Source of the DNA: JALORV01 sp963724365
GTDB lineage: Bacteria > Pseudomonadota > Gammaproteobacteria > Burkholderiales > Burkholderiaceae_F
NCBI GenBank assembly: GCA_963724365.1
Contig: CAVRUR010000011.1
Location: forward strand, 62,001 to 126,000
DNA: 64,000 nucleotides
Direction: 5' to 3'
The notes below the pieces were generated by a model that did not search any database, had not been told where the DNA came from, and saw only the letters and a list, made by a program, of their open reading frames with translations. The translations under genes were made by a program, and so were the position numbers. Below, one piece after another: positions 42,541 to 52,515 of this stretch; the first letter of the stretch is position 1, and the number at the start of each line of letters is the position of its first letter.

Positions 42541-44067
42541 TCAGCCGAGGAACAACCGGTAGGCCGGATTGCCGGTCTCGTCCCAATGACGAAAACCGAG
42601 TTCGGCGAGGAAGCGCACAAATTCACGCCGCTCGGACTTCGGCACCTGCAGCCCGACCAGCACGCGCGAGTAGTCGGCGCCCTGGTTGCGATAGTGGAAC
42701 ATCGAGATGTTCCAGCCCGGCGCCATGCTGGTCAGGAACTTCATCAGCGCACCGGGACGCTCGGGAAACTCGAACCGATAGATCAGCTCGCCAGCGGCCA
42801 GGATGCTGCGGCCGCCGACCATGTAACGCACGTGCTCGGCAGCCAGTTCATCGTGGGTCAGGTCGACAGTGGCATAGCCGTGCTGCCGGAAGCTGCGCGC
42901 CAGCGTGGCGTTGTCGCCTGCGTTCGCCGTGCTGATGCCGACGAATACCTGGGCCGCCGAGGCGTCGCTGATGCGGTAGTTGAATTCGGTCACACTGCGG
43001 CTGCCAACCAGCTCGCAGAAGCGCTTGAAGCTGCCGCGCTCCTCGGGGATCGTGACCGCAAACAGCGCCTCGCGCGCTTCGCCCACTTCGGTGCGCTCGG
43101 CGACAAAGCGCAGGCGGTCGAAGTTCATGTTCGCCCCGCCAGCGATCGCCACCATCGTCTTGCCCTTGAGCCGCTCGCGCGCCGCAAAGGCCTTCATGCC
43201 CGCTATCGCGAGTGCGCCCGCGGGCTCGAGGATCGAGCGCGTATCGGCAAAGACATCCTTGATGGCTGCACAGATCGCATCCGTGTCCACGAGGACGATC
43301 TCGTCGACATACTTGCGACAGAGCCGGAAGGTTTCTTCGCCGACCTGCCGGACCGCGGTTCCATCCGAAAACAGGCCAACGTCGTGCAACTGAACGCGCC
43401 GTCCGGCCGCGAGCGAGCGCGCCATCGCGTCCGAATCGAAAGTCTGCACACCAATCACGCGGATCTCAGGTGCCAGCGCCTTGAGGTAGGCACCGACGCC
43501 AGCAGCGAGTCCGCCCCCGCCGATCGCGACGAACACGGCATGAATCGGGCCGTGGTCCACCGGGTGGTGCTGGCGCAGGATCTCCATCGCAATCGTGCCC
43601 TGCCCGGCGATCACGTCCGGGTCGTCGAACGGGTGCACGAAGGTGAGATTCTTCTTCGCCTGCACTTCGAGTGCATGCGCGTAGGCATCGGAATACGAGT
43701 CGCCGAACAAAACCACGTCGGCGCCGCGCGCCCGCACCGCCTCGACCTTGACCTGCGGCGTGGTCACCGGCATGACGATAACGGCGCGGCAGCCGAGTTT
43801 CTGCGCCGCCAGCGCCACGCCCTGGGCGTGATTGCCGGCCGAGGCCGCAATGACGCCACGCTTGAGTTGCGCACGGTCGAGCCGAGCCATCTTGTTGTAG
43901 GCGCCGCGCAGCTTGAAGCTCTTGACCGGCTGCAGGTCTTCGCGCTTGAGCAGCACGCGGTTGCCGAGTCGACTGGACAGCTTCGGCGCGTCCTCCAGCG
44001 GAGATTCGATCGCAACGTCGTAAACGCGCGCAGTCAGTATGCGGCGCAGGTATTCCTGTGCAGGCAT
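42541..44067 (-). CDS. ilvA: Threonine ammonia-lyase, biosynthetic
   Basis: A 508-residue PLP enzyme making 2-oxobutanoate for isoleucine. The PLP Lys is in KSFKLRGAYNKM. SAGNHAQGVALAAQKLG and the Gly-rich AIGGGGLAAGVGAYLK bind the cofactor. Two ACT-like domains fill the C-terminal 170 residues (FKRFCELVGSRSVTEFNYRI and YRFEFPERPGALMKFLTSMA), as in feedback-regulated enzymes. It is divergent from srkA. Confidence 0.95.
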   Translation of the reverse strand: MPAQEYLRRILTARVYDVAIESPLEDAPKLSSRLGNRVLLKREDLQPVKSFKLRGAYNKMARLDRAQLKRGVIAASAGNHAQGVALAAQKLGCRAVIVMPVTTPQVKVEAVRARGADVVLFGDSYSDAYAHALEVQAKKNLTFVHPFDDPDVIAGQGTIAMEILRQHHPVDHGPIHAVFVAIGGGGLAAGVGAYLKALAPEIRVIGVQTFDSDAMARSLAAGRRVQLHDVGLFSDGTAVRQVGEETFRLCRKYVDEIVLVDTDAICAAIKDVFADTRSILEPAGALAIAGMKAFAARERLKGKTMVAIAGGANMNFDRLRFVAERTEVGEAREALFAVTIPEERGSFKRFCELVGSRSVTEFNYRISDASAAQVFVGISTANAGDNATLARSFRQHGYATVDLTHDELAAEHVRYMVGGRSILAAGELIYRFEFPERPGALMKFLTSMAPGWNISMFHYRNQGADYSRVLVGLQVPKSERREFVRFLAELGFRHWDETGNPAYRLFLG

Positions 44068-44141
44068 CGTGCCCCAACCTCCTCGATCTGCGCGAAGGTA
44101 CCACGCGCGACCGACCGTTCCACTGGCCTACCATGGTGGCC

Positions 44142-45161
44142 ATGGAAGACTCACTCACGAGCACCGATCTGCCCTACTCCGGCCTGATGCCGGACGTGGT
44201 CCTGAATGCCCTGGACAGTGCGGGGCTGGCGACGACGGGGTCGCTTTTGGCACTCAATAGCTATGAGAACCGGGTGTTCCAGGTCGGCATCGACACCGAC
44301 GATGGACTTCCCGGCTTCGTTGTCGCCAAGTTCTATCGGCCGGGGCGCTGGACCGATGCGCAGATTCTCGAGGAGCACGATTTCGTCGCCGAGTTGGCGG
44401 CGGCCGAAATCCCGGCAGTGCCTCCACTGCGGCTGCGCGACCGTACGCTCAACACCTTCGAGGGCTTTCGCTTTGCAGTCTCCAAGCGCCGCGGCGGACG
44501 GGCACCGCTGCTCGACGACCCCAAAGTTCTCGAATGGATCGGCCGCTTCCTCGGTCGACTGCACGCCGTCGGTCGCACGCGCGCGTTCGAGGCACGGCCC
44601 GAGCTCGACATCGACAGCTTCGGCCGTGAGCCGCGCGCCTGGCTGCTCGCGCAGGGCTGGCTCCCGCCCGAACTGCGCACGGTCTACGAGGGAGTCTCGC
44701 AGCAGGCGCTCGACGAAGTGCAGCGCGCCTTCGATCGCGCCGGCGACATTGCGCGGATCCGCCTGCACGGTGACGTGCACGAGGGCAATGTCCTCTGGTA
44801 CGACGGCCTCACCGACCTCGGCCCGCACTTCGTCGACTTCGACGATGCGCGCACTGGCCCGGCCGTGCAGGACCTGTGGATGCTGCTCGGGGCGGACCGC
44901 ATCGAGCAGACGCAGCGGCTCGCCGACCTGCTGGCGGGCTACGAGGACTTCAGCGAGTTCGACCGGCGCGAACTGCACCTGATTGAAGCCCTGCGGACCC
45001 TGCGCCTGATGCATTACGCCGCGTGGATCGCGCGGCGCTGGAGCGATCCGGCCTTCCCTGCTGCGTTTCCGTGGTTCGACACACCGCGCTACTGGGAAGA
45101 TCGCATCCTCGAGCTGCGCGAACAGACTGCAGCCATGCAGGAGACACCGCTCGTCGCCTGA
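44142..45161 (+). CDS. srkA: Stress response kinase A (YihE/RdoA-like)
   Basis: A 339-residue protein of the aminoglycoside phosphotransferase fold. It has LNSYENRVFQVG, the catalytic IRLHGDVHEGNVLWYDG (HGDxHxxN) and VDFDDARTGPAVQDLW. The E. coli homologue is a Ser/Thr kinase protecting against stress. Start MEDSLTSTDLPYSGL at 44142; an ATG nine bases earlier is possible. Confidence 0.92.
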   Translation: MEDSLTSTDLPYSGLMPDVVLNALDSAGLATTGSLLALNSYENRVFQVGIDTDDGLPGFVVAKFYRPGRWTDAQILEEHDFVAELAAAEIPAVPPLRLRDRTLNTFEGFRFAVSKRRGGRAPLLDDPKVLEWIGRFLGRLHAVGRTRAFEARPELDIDSFGREPRAWLLAQGWLPPELRTVYEGVSQQALDEVQRAFDRAGDIARIRLHGDVHEGNVLWYDGLTDLGPHFVDFDDARTGPAVQDLWMLLGADRIEQTQRLADLLAGYEDFSEFDRRELHLIEALRTLRLMHYAAWIARRWSDPAFPAAFPWFDTPRYWEDRILELREQTAAMQETPLVA

Positions 45162-45293
45162 GCTGTTGGCCGGCTGGTCGCAAGGCGTCGCTCACGGCGA
45201 CCCGTTGGTGCTCGGGAATCGTGGCGACGGCGACCGCTTGCAATTTCGGTCAGCAGCCGCGGGTCGACCCATCTGACACGACAACGGATCGAT

Positions 45294-45590
45294 CTACTTC
45301 GGAACTTCCTTGCCACCCCCCTTGAACGCCGGACTTGAATGGTCGTTCACCTGGCCGGGTTTGGGGCCGGACGTCGCATCGCCCTTGGGCACATCGGGCG
45401 GCGGCATCGGAGCCGTCGGAGTCGAAGGAGCCTCCTGTACGGGCTGTGTGGGCGGTGCCGAAGTTGCCTGCGACGCTGTGTTGGTCGGCGGTGCTGTGGT
45501 CGGCACCGGGGGAGTCTCCGTCCTGTTACATCCGACGGTAAAAACAAGCGCACTGGCGCACGCTGCAAAGATGGAAGTCGGTCGCTTCAT
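45294..45590 (-). CDS. Small Pro/Thr-rich lipoprotein
   Basis: A 98-residue ORF, starting MKRPTSIFAACASALVF and ending the signal at the lipobox FTVGC. The mature part is almost entirely Pro, Thr, Ala and Gln, so it is disordered. I know no family. It is convergent with srkA, 132 bases away. Confidence 0.62.
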   Translation of the reverse strand: MKRPTSIFAACASALVFTVGCNRTETPPVPTTAPPTNTASQATSAPPTQPVQEAPSTPTAPMPPPDVPKGDATSGPKPGQVNDHSSPAFKGGGKEVPK

Positions 45591-46008
45591 CGCATATCTC
45601 CCGTTGCAAAGCTGGCAGGCGAGGCCCTGCCCGTGTCTTGAACGTAGCCACACGGACCGACCACGTCTGTTCGATGCCGAACGCCCGCCGGATCCTCGGC
45701 ATTGTCGCTACGACGCTGGCCGAACGGTTCATGGGTCTACGGGCGGGTGCGGACACGAGCAAGACTGGGCAACTGGCGTGCCCGCGTTTGGACTGCCTGC
45801 ACCCGTCATTAGCTATTGCGAGGTCCGATTTCGCTGCACATGCTTAAGGTAGTGACACTGGACGCCCACAATTTCGACTGAAGGGCGGCTTGTTCGGTGT
45901 GCCTGCCGGCTACCTGACCGGCCCACGGGGTCATCACTCTTCGCTGCAGCGCAAAAGTTACAATTACTTCCCAGGCGTCCACATGGACCAAAGGTCGGTC
46001 CGCACCTC
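45591..46008. other. 418-base gap without a recognisable gene
   Basis: Only short ORFs without motifs are present on either strand. The right end should hold the promoter of the large oxidase gene: TACAAT at 45959-45964 is a possible -10, but no matching -35 is clear. I see no tRNA or riboswitch pattern. Confidence 0.4.
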
Positions 46009-49000
46009 ATGAACGCTCCCGTCCCGCCCCAGGGTTTGCGCTCCGCGCCCGCCGTACTCGAACCGCCGGTTCGACTGCGCGAGATTCCTTACAACTACAC
46101 CTCGTTCTCGGATCGCGAGATCGTGATCCGGTTGCTCGGCGCCGAAGCGTGGCGCGTGCTCGACGAACTGCGCAGCGAACGGCGCACCGGCCGCTCGGCG
46201 CGGATGCTGTACGAAGTGCTGGGCGACATCTGGGTCGTACGACGGAATCCCTACCTGCAGGATGACCTGCTCGACAATCCCAAGCGTCGTGCGCTGCTGA
46301 TCGAAGCGCTTCATCACCGCCTCGGCGAGATCGAGAAGCGGCGCGAGCAAGCTCCGGCGACCGACAGCGACCGCGAGCGCGACGCCAAGGTCGGCCAGCT
46401 GCTCGCGGCGGCGCGCAAGGCCGTGCAGAGCTTCGAGGACGAGTTTCGCTCGACCTGGGACCTGCGCAAGGCCGCGCGCCGCGAACTCGCGCGCCACACG
46501 CGCGACGACAACGTCCGGTTCGACGGCTTCGCGCGCGTGTCGCACGTGACCGACGCCACCGACTGGCGCGTCGAGTACCCATTCGTCGTGTTGCAGCCGG
46601 ACACCGAGGACGAGATCCCGGGCCTGGTGCGCGCGTGCATCTCGCTCGGCCTGACCATCATCCCGCGCGGCGGCGGCACCGGCTACACCGGCGGCGCCAT
46701 TCCGCTCACGCCGCTGTCGGCCGTCATCAACACGGAAAAGCTGGAGGCGCTCTCCGAGGTCGAGACCTTGGCGCAGCCGGGACTCGCCACTCCGGTACCC
46801 ACGGTCCTTGCCGAGGCCGGCGTGGTCACCAAGCGCGTCGCCGACGCCGCCGAGCGCGGCGGGTACGTGTTTGCCGTCGATCCGACTTCGGCCGACTCAT
46901 CGTGCGTCGGCGGCAACATCGCGATGAACGCCGGCGGCAAGAAGGCGGTGCTCTGGGGCACTGCAGTCGACAATCTCGCGTGGTGGCGCATGGTCGACCC
47001 CGAAGGCAACTGGCTCGAGGTGCAGCGCATTGGCCACAACCTCGGCAAGATCCACGACGCTGCCGAGGCACTCTTCGAGCTGACGTGGAAGGACGGCCGC
47101 CAGCCCGCCGCACAGGCACGGACGCTGGGCAGCGAGCGCCTCGCGATTCCCGGCGCACGGTTCCGCAAGGTCGGCCTTGGCAAGGATGTCACCGACAAAT
47201 TTCTCGGCGGCGTGCCGGGCGTCCAGAAGGAAGGCTGCGACGGGCTGATCACGTCGGCGCGCTGGATCGTGCACCGAATGCCGAAGCACGTCCGCACCGT
47301 CTGCCTGGAATTCTTCGGCCGCGCCCGTGAAGCCGTGCCATCGATGGTCGAGATCACGGATTACCTCGAGCGCCTTCGCCCAGGCGGCGAGGATGTCAAG
47401 GACGGTGCCCACTCCCCCGTCCTGCTGGCGGGGCTGGAACACCTCGACGAGCGCTACCTGCGCGCAGTCGGCTATGCGACCAAATCGCGCCGCGGCGGAC
47501 TGCCGAAAATGGTGCTGATCGGCGACATCGTCGGTGACGACGATGCCGCGGTCGCGCACGCCACCTCGGAAGTCGTGCGGATGGCCAACAGCCGCACCGG
47601 CGAAGGTTTCGTCGCCGTCAGTGCCGAGGCCCGCAGGAAGTTCTGGCTCGACCGCGCCAAGACAGCCGCGATCTCCCGCCATACCAACGCATTCAAGCTC
47701 AACGAGGACGTCGTCATCCCGCTGCCGCGGATGGGCGAGTACACCGATGCGATCGAACGCATCAACATCGAACTGTCGATCGAGAACAAGCTCGAGTTGC
47801 TCGACGCGCTCGATGGCTACCTGGCCTCGCCGTTCGCGATCGGCAAGACCGATGATGTCGAGATCGACCGCTTGCCGCGCTCCGAGATCCTCGGCGACCG
47901 CGTCGAGCAGGCACGCGAGCTGATCGCCTACACGCGCGGCCGCTGGCAGTGGCTGCTGACCCACTTCGATGCCTCGCTCGCTACTGCGGCTCCGGAGTTG
48001 ACGCAGCTTGGGCTCACGCACCTGACCAGCGAGTTTGAACGGCGGCCAGCGGTCCTGGTCATCGACCTGCTTCAGGACCACACGATTCGCGTGTCATGGA
48101 AGTCCGAAGTGAGGGCGCCGCTCGAGCGGATCTTTGCCGGGGCCGCCTTCGCTTCGGTGCTGGCCGAGTGCCAGGCGATCCATGCCCGCGTGCTGCGCGG
48201 ACGCGTGTTCGTCGCATTGCACATGCATGCCGGCGACGGCAACGTGCACACGAACATTCCGGTCAACTCGGACAACTACGCGATGTTGCAGCGGGCCAAT
48301 GCCGCGGTCGCCCGCATCATGCAGATTGCCCGCGACCTCGACGGCGTGATTTCGGGCGAGCACGGCATCGGCATCACCAAGCTCGAGTTCCTGACCGACG
48401 ACGAGACGGCGGACTTCCGGCGCTACAAGAGCACCGTCGATCCCGAGGGGCGCTTCAACAAGGGCAAGCTGCTGCCAGGTGCGGACCTGTCCAATGCATA
48501 CACGCCGAGCTTCGGCCTGATGGGGCATGAGTCGCTGATCATGCAGCAGAGCGACATCAAGTCGATCTCGGATGCGATCAAGGACTGCCTGCGCTGCGGC
48601 AAATGCAAGCCGGTGTGCTCGACGCATGTGCCGGGCGCCAATCTGCTCTACTCGCCGCGCAACAAGATCCTCGCCACCTCGCTGCTGGTCGAGGCGTTTC
48701 TCTATGAGGAGCAGACGCGACGCGGCGTTTCGATCAAGCACTGGGACGAGTTCGGCGACGTGGCCGACCACTGCACCGTTTGCCACAAGTGCCTGGCACC
48801 GTGCCCTGTTGATATCGATTTCGGCGACGTCAGCATGGCCATGCGCGACCTGTTGCGGCGCATGGGCAAGAAGAAGTTCAATCCGGGCACCGCGGCGTCG
48901 ATGTTCTTCCTGAACGTCAAGGATCCGCAGACGATCAAGGTTGCGCGCGCGCTGATGCTCGAATGGGGCTACAAGGCACAGCGAATCGCTGTCGACCTTT

Positions 49001-50001
49001 TCAAGCGGCTGGGCCGGCAGCAGACACGCCGGCCGCCGGCCACGACCGGCGGTCGGCCGCCGATCACAGCGCAGGTGATCCATTTCGTCAACAAGAAGAT
49101 GCCGGGCGACCTGCCGAAAAAGACCGCGCGTGCGCTGCTCGACATCGAGGATGCCCGCTACGTGCCCATCATCCGCGATCCGCAGCGCACGACCAGCGAG
49201 TCCGAAGCGGTCTTCTACTTCCCGGGCTGCGGCTCGGAGCGGCTCTTCTCGCAGGTCGGCCTCGCCACGCAGGCGATGCTGTGGCATGCCGGAGTGCAAA
49301 CGGTGCTGCCGCCGGGGTATCTGTGCTGCGGCTATCCGCAGCGAGGTTCAGGCCAGTTCGACAAGGCGGAGAAGATCATCACCGACAACCGGGTGCTGTT
49401 CCACCGTGTTGCCAATACGCTGAACTACCTCGACATCAGGACGGTCGTGGTGAGCTGCGGTACCTGCTACGACCAGTTGCAGGATTACAAATTCGAAGAG
49501 ATCTTCCCGCAGTGCCGGATCGTCGACATTCACGAATACCTGCTCGAAAAGGGTGTACGCATCGAGGGTGTCAGCGGCGTGCGCTACATGTACCACGATC
49601 CCTGCCACAGCCCGATGAAGCAGCAGGATCCGCTGGTTACGGTCAATGCGCTGGTGGCGACCGCCGACGGCATGACGATCGAGAAGAATGATCGCTGCTG
49701 CGGGGAATCCGGCACGTTTGCGATCTCGCGCCCCGACATCGCGACCCAGGTGCGATTCCGCAAGGAACGCGAAGTCACCGCCGCGGCCGGGCGGCTCCGC
49801 GCCGACGGCTTCGACGGTGCGGTCAAGGTGCTGACGTCCTGTCCGTCGTGCCTGCAGGGGCTGAAGCGCTACAACGACGATGCCGATGTGGACGCCGACT
49901 ACATCGTCGTGGAACTCGCGCGCCATGTGCTCGGTGCGGACTGGCTGCCGGAGTACGTGGCCCGCGCCAACGCCGGCGGCATCGAGCGCGTACTCGTCTA
50001 G
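46009..50001 (+). CDS. DUF3683-FAD oxidase-4Fe-4S-CCG fusion protein (D-lactate/glycolate dehydrogenase-like)
   Basis: A 1330-residue fusion. Residues 1-185 are DUF3683. An FAD_binding_4 domain (PRGGGTGYTGGAIPLTPLSA near 222) and the FAD-oxidase C-terminal domain (LHMHAGDGNVHTNIPVN near 740) follow. Two 4Fe-4S motifs, CLRCGKCKPVCSTHVP and CTVCHKCLAPCPVD, lie near 862-930. Two CCG domains for a further cluster have YFPGCGSERL / LCCGYPQRGSGQ and YHDPCHSP / RCCGESGTF. This combines in one chain the GlcD and GlcF activities: oxidation of a 2-hydroxy acid and electron transfer. The substrate is not determined. Confidence 0.9.
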   Translation: MNAPVPPQGLRSAPAVLEPPVRLREIPYNYTSFSDREIVIRLLGAEAWRVLDELRSERRTGRSARMLYEVLGDIWVVRRNPYLQDDLLDNPKRRALLIEALHHRLGEIEKRREQAPATDSDRERDAKVGQLLAAARKAVQSFEDEFRSTWDLRKAARRELARHTRDDNVRFDGFARVSHVTDATDWRVEYPFVVLQPDTEDEIPGLVRACISLGLTIIPRGGGTGYTGGAIPLTPLSAVINTEKLEALSEVETLAQPGLATPVPTVLAEAGVVTKRVADAAERGGYVFAVDPTSADSSCVGGNIAMNAGGKKAVLWGTAVDNLAWWRMVDPEGNWLEVQRIGHNLGKIHDAAEALFELTWKDGRQPAAQARTLGSERLAIPGARFRKVGLGKDVTDKFLGGVPGVQKEGCDGLITSARWIVHRMPKHVRTVCLEFFGRAREAVPSMVEITDYLERLRPGGEDVKDGAHSPVLLAGLEHLDERYLRAVGYATKSRRGGLPKMVLIGDIVGDDDAAVAHATSEVVRMANSRTGEGFVAVSAEARRKFWLDRAKTAAISRHTNAFKLNEDVVIPLPRMGEYTDAIERINIELSIENKLELLDALDGYLASPFAIGKTDDVEIDRLPRSEILGDRVEQARELIAYTRGRWQWLLTHFDASLATAAPELTQLGLTHLTSEFERRPAVLVIDLLQDHTIRVSWKSEVRAPLERIFAGAAFASVLAECQAIHARVLRGRVFVALHMHAGDGNVHTNIPVNSDNYAMLQRANAAVARIMQIARDLDGVISGEHGIGITKLEFLTDDETADFRRYKSTVDPEGRFNKGKLLPGADLSNAYTPSFGLMGHESLIMQQSDIKSISDAIKDCLRCGKCKPVCSTHVPGANLLYSPRNKILATSLLVEAFLYEEQTRRGVSIKHWDEFGDVADHCTVCHKCLAPCPVDIDFGDVSMAMRDLLRRMGKKKFNPGTAASMFFLNVKDPQTIKVARALMLEWGYKAQRIAVDLFKRLGRQQTRRPPATTGGRPPITAQVIHFVNKKMPGDLPKKTARALLDIEDARYVPIIRDPQRTTSESEAVFYFPGCGSERLFSQVGLATQAMLWHAGVQTVLPPGYLCCGYPQRGSGQFDKAEKIITDNRVLFHRVANTLNYLDIRTVVVSCGTCYDQLQDYKFEEIFPQCRIVDIHEYLLEKGVRIEGVSGVRYMYHDPCHSPMKQQDPLVTVNALVATADGMTIEKNDRCCGESGTFAISRPDIATQVRFRKEREVTAAAGRLRADGFDGAVKVLTSCPSCLQGLKRYNDDADVDADYIVVELARHVLGADWLPEYVARANAGGIERVLV

Positions 50002-50036
50002 CCCGGTCGTGGCGGTCGCGCCTAAGATCGCGCCGC

Positions 50037-51007
50037 ATGAATCGGCAGATCGCGGTCCGCCCGGCCCATGCCACGGCGGACGATGACGAGATCGCACGCA
50101 TCATCAGCGCAGTGCATCCGGACTGGCCGCGCACGGGCGCCGAGATCGCGGCAGCGGCACGTCGTCGCGGTGAGCGCTTTCACCTGAAATTCGTCGCCGA
50201 AAGCGCTCCGGGGCAGCTGGCCGGGTACGGTTTCCTCGAAGTCCCGGACGTGGCCGCTGCCGAGGGGCGGCTGCGCATGCGCGTCACTGTGGACCCGGCC
50301 CGGGTCGGGCACGGCATCGGCGCTCTGCTGTACGACGCACTCGAGTCGGAAGCGCGGCAGCGCGGCGCCGTCGAACTCTGTACCGAGGTGCTCGTCTCCG
50401 ACCCGCGCGCCGAACGCTTCACGCTCGAGCGCGGCTTCGTCGTCTACAACCGTCGCATCGAAAGCCGGCTGGCGCTCAGCGCGGTCGTGCCCGAGCGACA
50501 TCGCCCGCGGTATCGACTCGCTCACCGACCGGCTGTTTCAGCACCGGCATACGCATCGCCACCTACCGGCAGCTCGCGCTCGCCGTCGCAACCGCACCGA
50601 GGCACCTGTATGACCTGATTGTGGACCTGTGGCACGACGTGCCATTTGGCATCAGCGGCGCGGATCCCACGTTCGAAGCCTTTGTCAGCGAAGAACTCAG
50701 CGACCCGGCGTTCAGCCCCGCAGGGACCTTCGTCGCTCTCGACGGCGCGAGCTGGATCGGCCTGTGCGCACAGACTTCTGGCGAGGGCCGCCTGATGACC
50801 TCGATGACCGGCGTCGTGCGCGCGTGGCGCCGGCATGGGCTGGCGCGCTGGCTGAAGCTGCACTCGATCCGCTATGCGCTCGATGTGGAAGCCCGGGAGA
50901 TCCGCACTTTCAACGATGCGGCGAACGAAGGCATGCTCACGCTGAATCGCGCGCTGGGATTTGAGCCGGTGGAAACCGACCTGCGGATGAAAAAGGAGTT
51001 GCAATGA
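50037..51007 (+). pseudogene. Two-domain GNAT acetyltransferase broken by two +1 frameshifts
   Basis: The first GNAT domain is in the frame starting at ATG 50037 (MNRQIAVRPAHATADDDEI, with acetyl-CoA region VGHGIGALLYDALESEAR). That frame leaves homology near 50490. The linker continues in the next frame (SDIARGIDSLTDRLFQH, 50495-50543). The second GNAT domain continues in the third frame (GIRIATYRQLALAVATAPRH from 50546 to the stop at 51007, with VVRAWRRHGLARWLKLHS). Removing one base near 50491-50494 and one near 50544-50545 rebuilds a single protein of about 320 residues. As given, the ORFs 50037-50618 and 50621-51007 are separate. Error or true decay cannot be told apart here. Confidence 0.75.
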
Positions 51008-51438
51008 CTTCGCTGCCATGCGAACTGTGCACAGGACCCGGAGGACGCGTGATCCACGACGACGGGCGGCTGCGCGTCGTGGCCGTCGACGATCCCGACT
51101 ACCCGGGGTTCATGCGCGTCATCTGGAATTCGCACGTGCGCGAGATGACTGACCTGTCAGCGGCAGAACGCAATCACTTCATGCACGCCGTGTTCGCCGT
51201 CGAGCAGGCGCAACGGACCGTCATGCGCCCGCACAAGATGAACGTCGCGAGTCTCGGGAACATGACGCCCCACCTACACTGGCACCTCATCCCGCGTTTC
51301 GAGGACGACCCACACTTCCCCAAACCGATCTGGGCCGAACGTCAACGCAGCCCGACCGCCGACTCGCTCGCGGCACGCACGGGTCAGCTGCCGGCACTTG
51401 AGCGGGCCGCGGTGGCCGCACTGACGGCGTCCGCCTGA
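51004..51438 (+). CDS. HIT family protein
   Basis: A 144-residue histidine-triad hydrolase/transferase. CELCTGPGG is at the N-terminus, KMNVASLGNMTPHLHWHLIP carries the HxHxH triad, and RFEDDPHFPKPIWAE follows. Family members act on AMP-lysine or dinucleotide substrates. It overlaps the GNAT stop by four bases, suggesting one transcript. Confidence 0.92.
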   Translation: MTSLPCELCTGPGGRVIHDDGRLRVVAVDDPDYPGFMRVIWNSHVREMTDLSAAERNHFMHAVFAVEQAQRTVMRPHKMNVASLGNMTPHLHWHLIPRFEDDPHFPKPIWAERQRSPTADSLAARTGQLPALERAAVAALTASA

Positions 51439-51454
51439 GCCGGGCGGCGCAGGC

Positions 51455-51709
51455 CTAGGGCGTACCGGGCTTGGGCGACAGGGCCTGCTGCGACACGTTG
51501 CGCATGTCGTTCAGCATCGCGTCCTGATTGTCCTTGTCGGACACTGCGTCGACGCGTCCGCGTCCGTCGGTACGAGCAATATTGGTGCCGGTCTGCACAT
51601 TGCGATCGCGGCGCTGCTGCTGGACCGCAAGTTCCTCGGGAGTTGCACAACCGAGCAAGGGAACTGCCACGGCAGTGGCGGCCAGAAACATGAGGGGCAT
51701 GCAACGCAT
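51455..51709 (-). CDS. Small lipoprotein
   Basis: An 84-residue protein. Signal MRCMPLMFLAATAVAVPLLG then Cys of lipobox LLGC. The mature part (ATPEELAVQQQRRDRNVQTG...) is polar and has no known domain. It is downstream of the SPOR-domain gene, 95 bases away, on the same strand. Confidence 0.62.
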   Translation of the reverse strand: MRCMPLMFLAATAVAVPLLGCATPEELAVQQQRRDRNVQTGTNIARTDGRGRVDAVSDKDNQDAMLNDMRNVSQQALSPKPGTP

Positions 51710-51804
51710 CAAGGGTCTCCGGGGAAAATCGTTGCGGTCGAATTTCAGCGGGTGCGATTGTCCCGACGCAGCGCGCCGCGCGCAAGTGCCGCGACCACCC
51801 CAGG

Positions 51805-52515
51805 TCAACCGTTGCCGCACGGACGCACCGACTGCGCCGGAAATTCCTTGCGGATCGCAGCCAGTTGTTGGGCCGTGCCGGCGTCGAGTTCGCGCAACTG
51901 GTAGCGCGTCGCGCTGACCGAGGTCGGCTTGTCTGCAACACGCGCGTTCTTCACGCCCAGTTTGTCCAGCGCTGCGACATGGGCCTTGGCAAGCTCGGGA
52001 TCCTTGAACGATCCCAGGCTGATCCCGAGCCGCAAGGATCCGTCCGTCAGGACCAGCAGGTCCTTGACGCCGCGCTTCGTGAAGTCCGCCGCGGCGCGGT
52101 CGGCTTCCGCGCGCGTCTTGAACGGCGGCACATAAACCAGGTACCAGCCCGGCACGTCCACGCTGCGCGTGGTCTGGCGCGACCCCAGGCCGAGCTTGAC
52201 CAGCGCGGTCTCGACGCGCGCCACGTCCGCCGCCAGGAAATCGCCGAACTCGACACAGGCCTGGGCCACCGACAGATCAGGCACCGCAGGGGTGGACGGC
52301 GTTGACGCGACGGTTGCCGATGCGCGGGACTGGTTGACGCGCTCACGCAGGATCTGCACATCCTTTTCACTGAGAACGCGGATGCGGTCGGGTTCGATCT
52401 GCCGGGCGATGCGCTCGGGCTCACGCCCGCTTTCCGCATAGCGGCCGAATACCCCCTGCTGCCACGCGAAGAGTGCGACATTCACCAGCAGCAGGAAGAG
52501 AAACACCAGTTTCAT
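51805..52515 (-). CDS. SPOR-domain membrane protein
   Basis: A 236-residue protein. A single N-terminal helix (MKLVFLFLLLVNVALFAWQQ) anchors it in the inner membrane. A Ser/Thr/Pro linker follows. A SPOR domain begins near 120 (SVDVPGWYLVYVPPFKTRAE) with LRLGISLGSFKDPELAKAHV. SPOR domains bind denuded glycan strands at division sites. It overlaps the coaX stop by four bases, so it is cotranslated with coaX. Confidence 0.85.
   Translation of the reverse strand: MKLVFLFLLLVNVALFAWQQGVFGRYAESGREPERIARQIEPDRIRVLSEKDVQILRERVNQSRASATVASTPSTPAVPDLSVAQACVEFGDFLAADVARVETALVKLGLGSRQTTRSVDVPGWYLVYVPPFKTRAEADRAAADFTKRGVKDLLVLTDGSLRLGISLGSFKDPELAKAHVAALDKLGVKNARVADKPTSVSATRYQLRELDAGTAQQLAAIRKEFPAQSVRPCGNG

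Noticed and set aside
42481..44187. 568-codon plus-strand frame opposite ilvA
   Set aside because: ilvA on the minus strand has complete motifs; the plus frame has none.
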